Source: Chitinophaga sp. H8 (GTDB lineage Bacteria > Bacteroidota > Bacteroidia > Chitinophagales > Chitinophagaceae). Taken from it: 64,000 nucleotides of DNA. Positions 63,480 through 64,000 of the stretch are shown here, piece by piece. The translations under genes and the position numbers were made by a program. The stretch is from assembly GCF_040567655.1 (NCBI RefSeq), contig NZ_JBEXAC010000001.1:558001-622000 (forward strand), read 5' to 3'. Within the stretch, counting starts at the first letter, position 1. The number at the start of each line of letters is the position of its first letter. The notes beneath the pieces were generated by a model. It was not told the DNA's origin, ran no database searches, and saw only the letters and a list, made by a program, of their open reading frames with translations.

Positions 63480-64000
63480 TTAGTCCGGCATACCGGTACC
63501 TGTGGAGAGTTGCAGCAGTTTTTCATGTAAGGCCAGTACCTGTGGTATCACCATCTGCTGTTCATCATTATGAATAACGTAATCGCATAAGCGCATTTTG
63601 ATGGTTTCGTCCATTTGTTTGTGGATACGGGCCAGTACCTCATTTCTGCTGATATTGTCCCGTTTCATCACCCGGTGTACCCGGAGTGGTTGCGGCGCAT
63701 ATACGCCGATCACCTTATCCAGGTAGTGGAAGGATTCACTTTCAAACATCAGGGCAGCTTCTTTCAGCACATATGGTGCCTGCTGGCGTTCTGCCCACTG
63801 GTTGGAGTCGCGGATGGTAGCCGGATGTACGAGTGAATTCAGCAGCAGGAGTTTGTTTTTATCATTAAACACAATATCTGCGATAAATTTACGGTTGAGG
63901 GTACCGGCGGTATCATAGGCCGCTTCCCCAAAATGCTGCCGGATCTGTGCGGCCAGTTCCGGGTCCCTTGTCATAATATCTTTAGCGGCAGCATCGGCAT
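63480..64000 (-). CDS. coaE: Dephospho-CoA kinase, partial (runs off the window)
   Basis: The N-terminal part lies beyond the right edge. The visible C-terminal portion (about 173 codons) matches CoaE: DADAAAKDI (partly upstream of position 63974), RDPELAAQIRQHFG, NRKFIADIVFND, LNSLVHPATIRDSNQWAE, ALMFESESFHYLDKVIGVYAPQPLRVHRVMKRDN and YVIHND. The enzyme phosphorylates dephospho-CoA in the last step of CoA synthesis. The P-loop is not in the window. It lies 45 bases upstream of the SNF2 gene start on the same strand. Confidence 0.88.
   Translation of the reverse strand, partial: ADAAAKDIMTRDPELAAQIRQHFGEAAYDTAGTLNRKFIADIVFNDKNKLLLLNSLVHPATIRDSNQWAERQQAPYVLKEAALMFESESFHYLDKVIGVYAPQPLRVHRVMKRDNISRNEVLARIHKQMDETIKMRLCDYVIHNDEQQMVIPQVLALHEKLLQLSTGTGMPD

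Noticed and set aside
1..64000. Search for CRISPR arrays, insertion sequences, prophage or defence islands
   Set aside because: No spaced direct repeats of CRISPR size, no transposase or integrase, and no phage structural gene were seen. The short inverted arrays do not have CRISPR spacing.

Overview
The window looks like chromosomal DNA of a Bacteroidota bacterium, most likely a Chitinophaga-like member of the Chitinophagaceae. The evidence is two SusC/SusD outer-membrane pairs, one with an ECF sigma factor and FecR anti-sigma factor, a fused SecDF, an S46 dipeptidyl peptidase, DUF885, DUF1080 and DUF4397 proteins, and many exact matches to the Bacteroidota -7 promoter element TAnnTTTG. No rRNA, tRNA, CRISPR array, prophage or transposase gene was found. 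Most genes are intact and of normal family length; the last one runs off the right edge.

Layout. 1-9.2 kb: PLP-homeostasis protein YggS, a TlpA-like lipoprotein, a CubicO-type serine hydrolase, a YtxH stress-type protein, an SRPBCC protein, an MFS drug exporter, a methyltransferase and a DUF1080 protein. 9.2-17.6 kb: a Crp/Fnr regulator with a SnoaL-like protein, a DUF4272 protein, and a four-gene heavy-metal efflux operon (TolC, adaptor, PII-like DUF190, CzcA). 17.7-25.5 kb: a sigma / FecR / SusC / SusD / glycerophosphodiester phosphodiesterase operon. 25.6-32.3 kb: a DUF885 hydrolase and a second SusC/SusD pair. 32.3-34.3 kb: a two-gene RNA repair cassette (ATP-dependent RNA ligase plus an HD-phosphoesterase/polynucleotide kinase) behind a structured leader. 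34.4-40.5 kb: an AraC regulator and a divergent HMA-like protein, an apparently dead rhomboid, dCTP deaminase, phosphopantetheinyl transferase, shikimate kinase, DUF423 and an alpha/beta hydrolase. 40.6-64 kb is mostly housekeeping: FtsK, LolA, dihydrolipoamide dehydrogenase, DPP11-like peptidase, methyltransferase, methylmalonyl-CoA mutase catalytic subunit, M23 peptidase, aspartate-type aminotransferase, SecDF, an IscA-like protein, a SNF2 helicase and dephospho-CoA kinase.

The most unusual signal is non-coding. Four intergenic spots hold arrays of short tandem units that reverse orientation about a short centre. Two use 11-bp units (about 2319-2442 and 53615-53732; different sequences, same architecture of roughly five units per arm). 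Two use 7-bp units of the AGCTATT/CTAACAG type (1-111 and 48999-49130). One of the 7-bp arrays supplies the stop codon of the mutase gene. Factor-independent terminators also recur as near-identical families at unrelated genes.

The clearest functional systems are the RNA repair cassette, the self-regulated uptake operon ending in a glycerophosphodiesterase, and the metal efflux operon with an embedded PII-like protein. All functions are inferred from sequence by eye; no database search was run.
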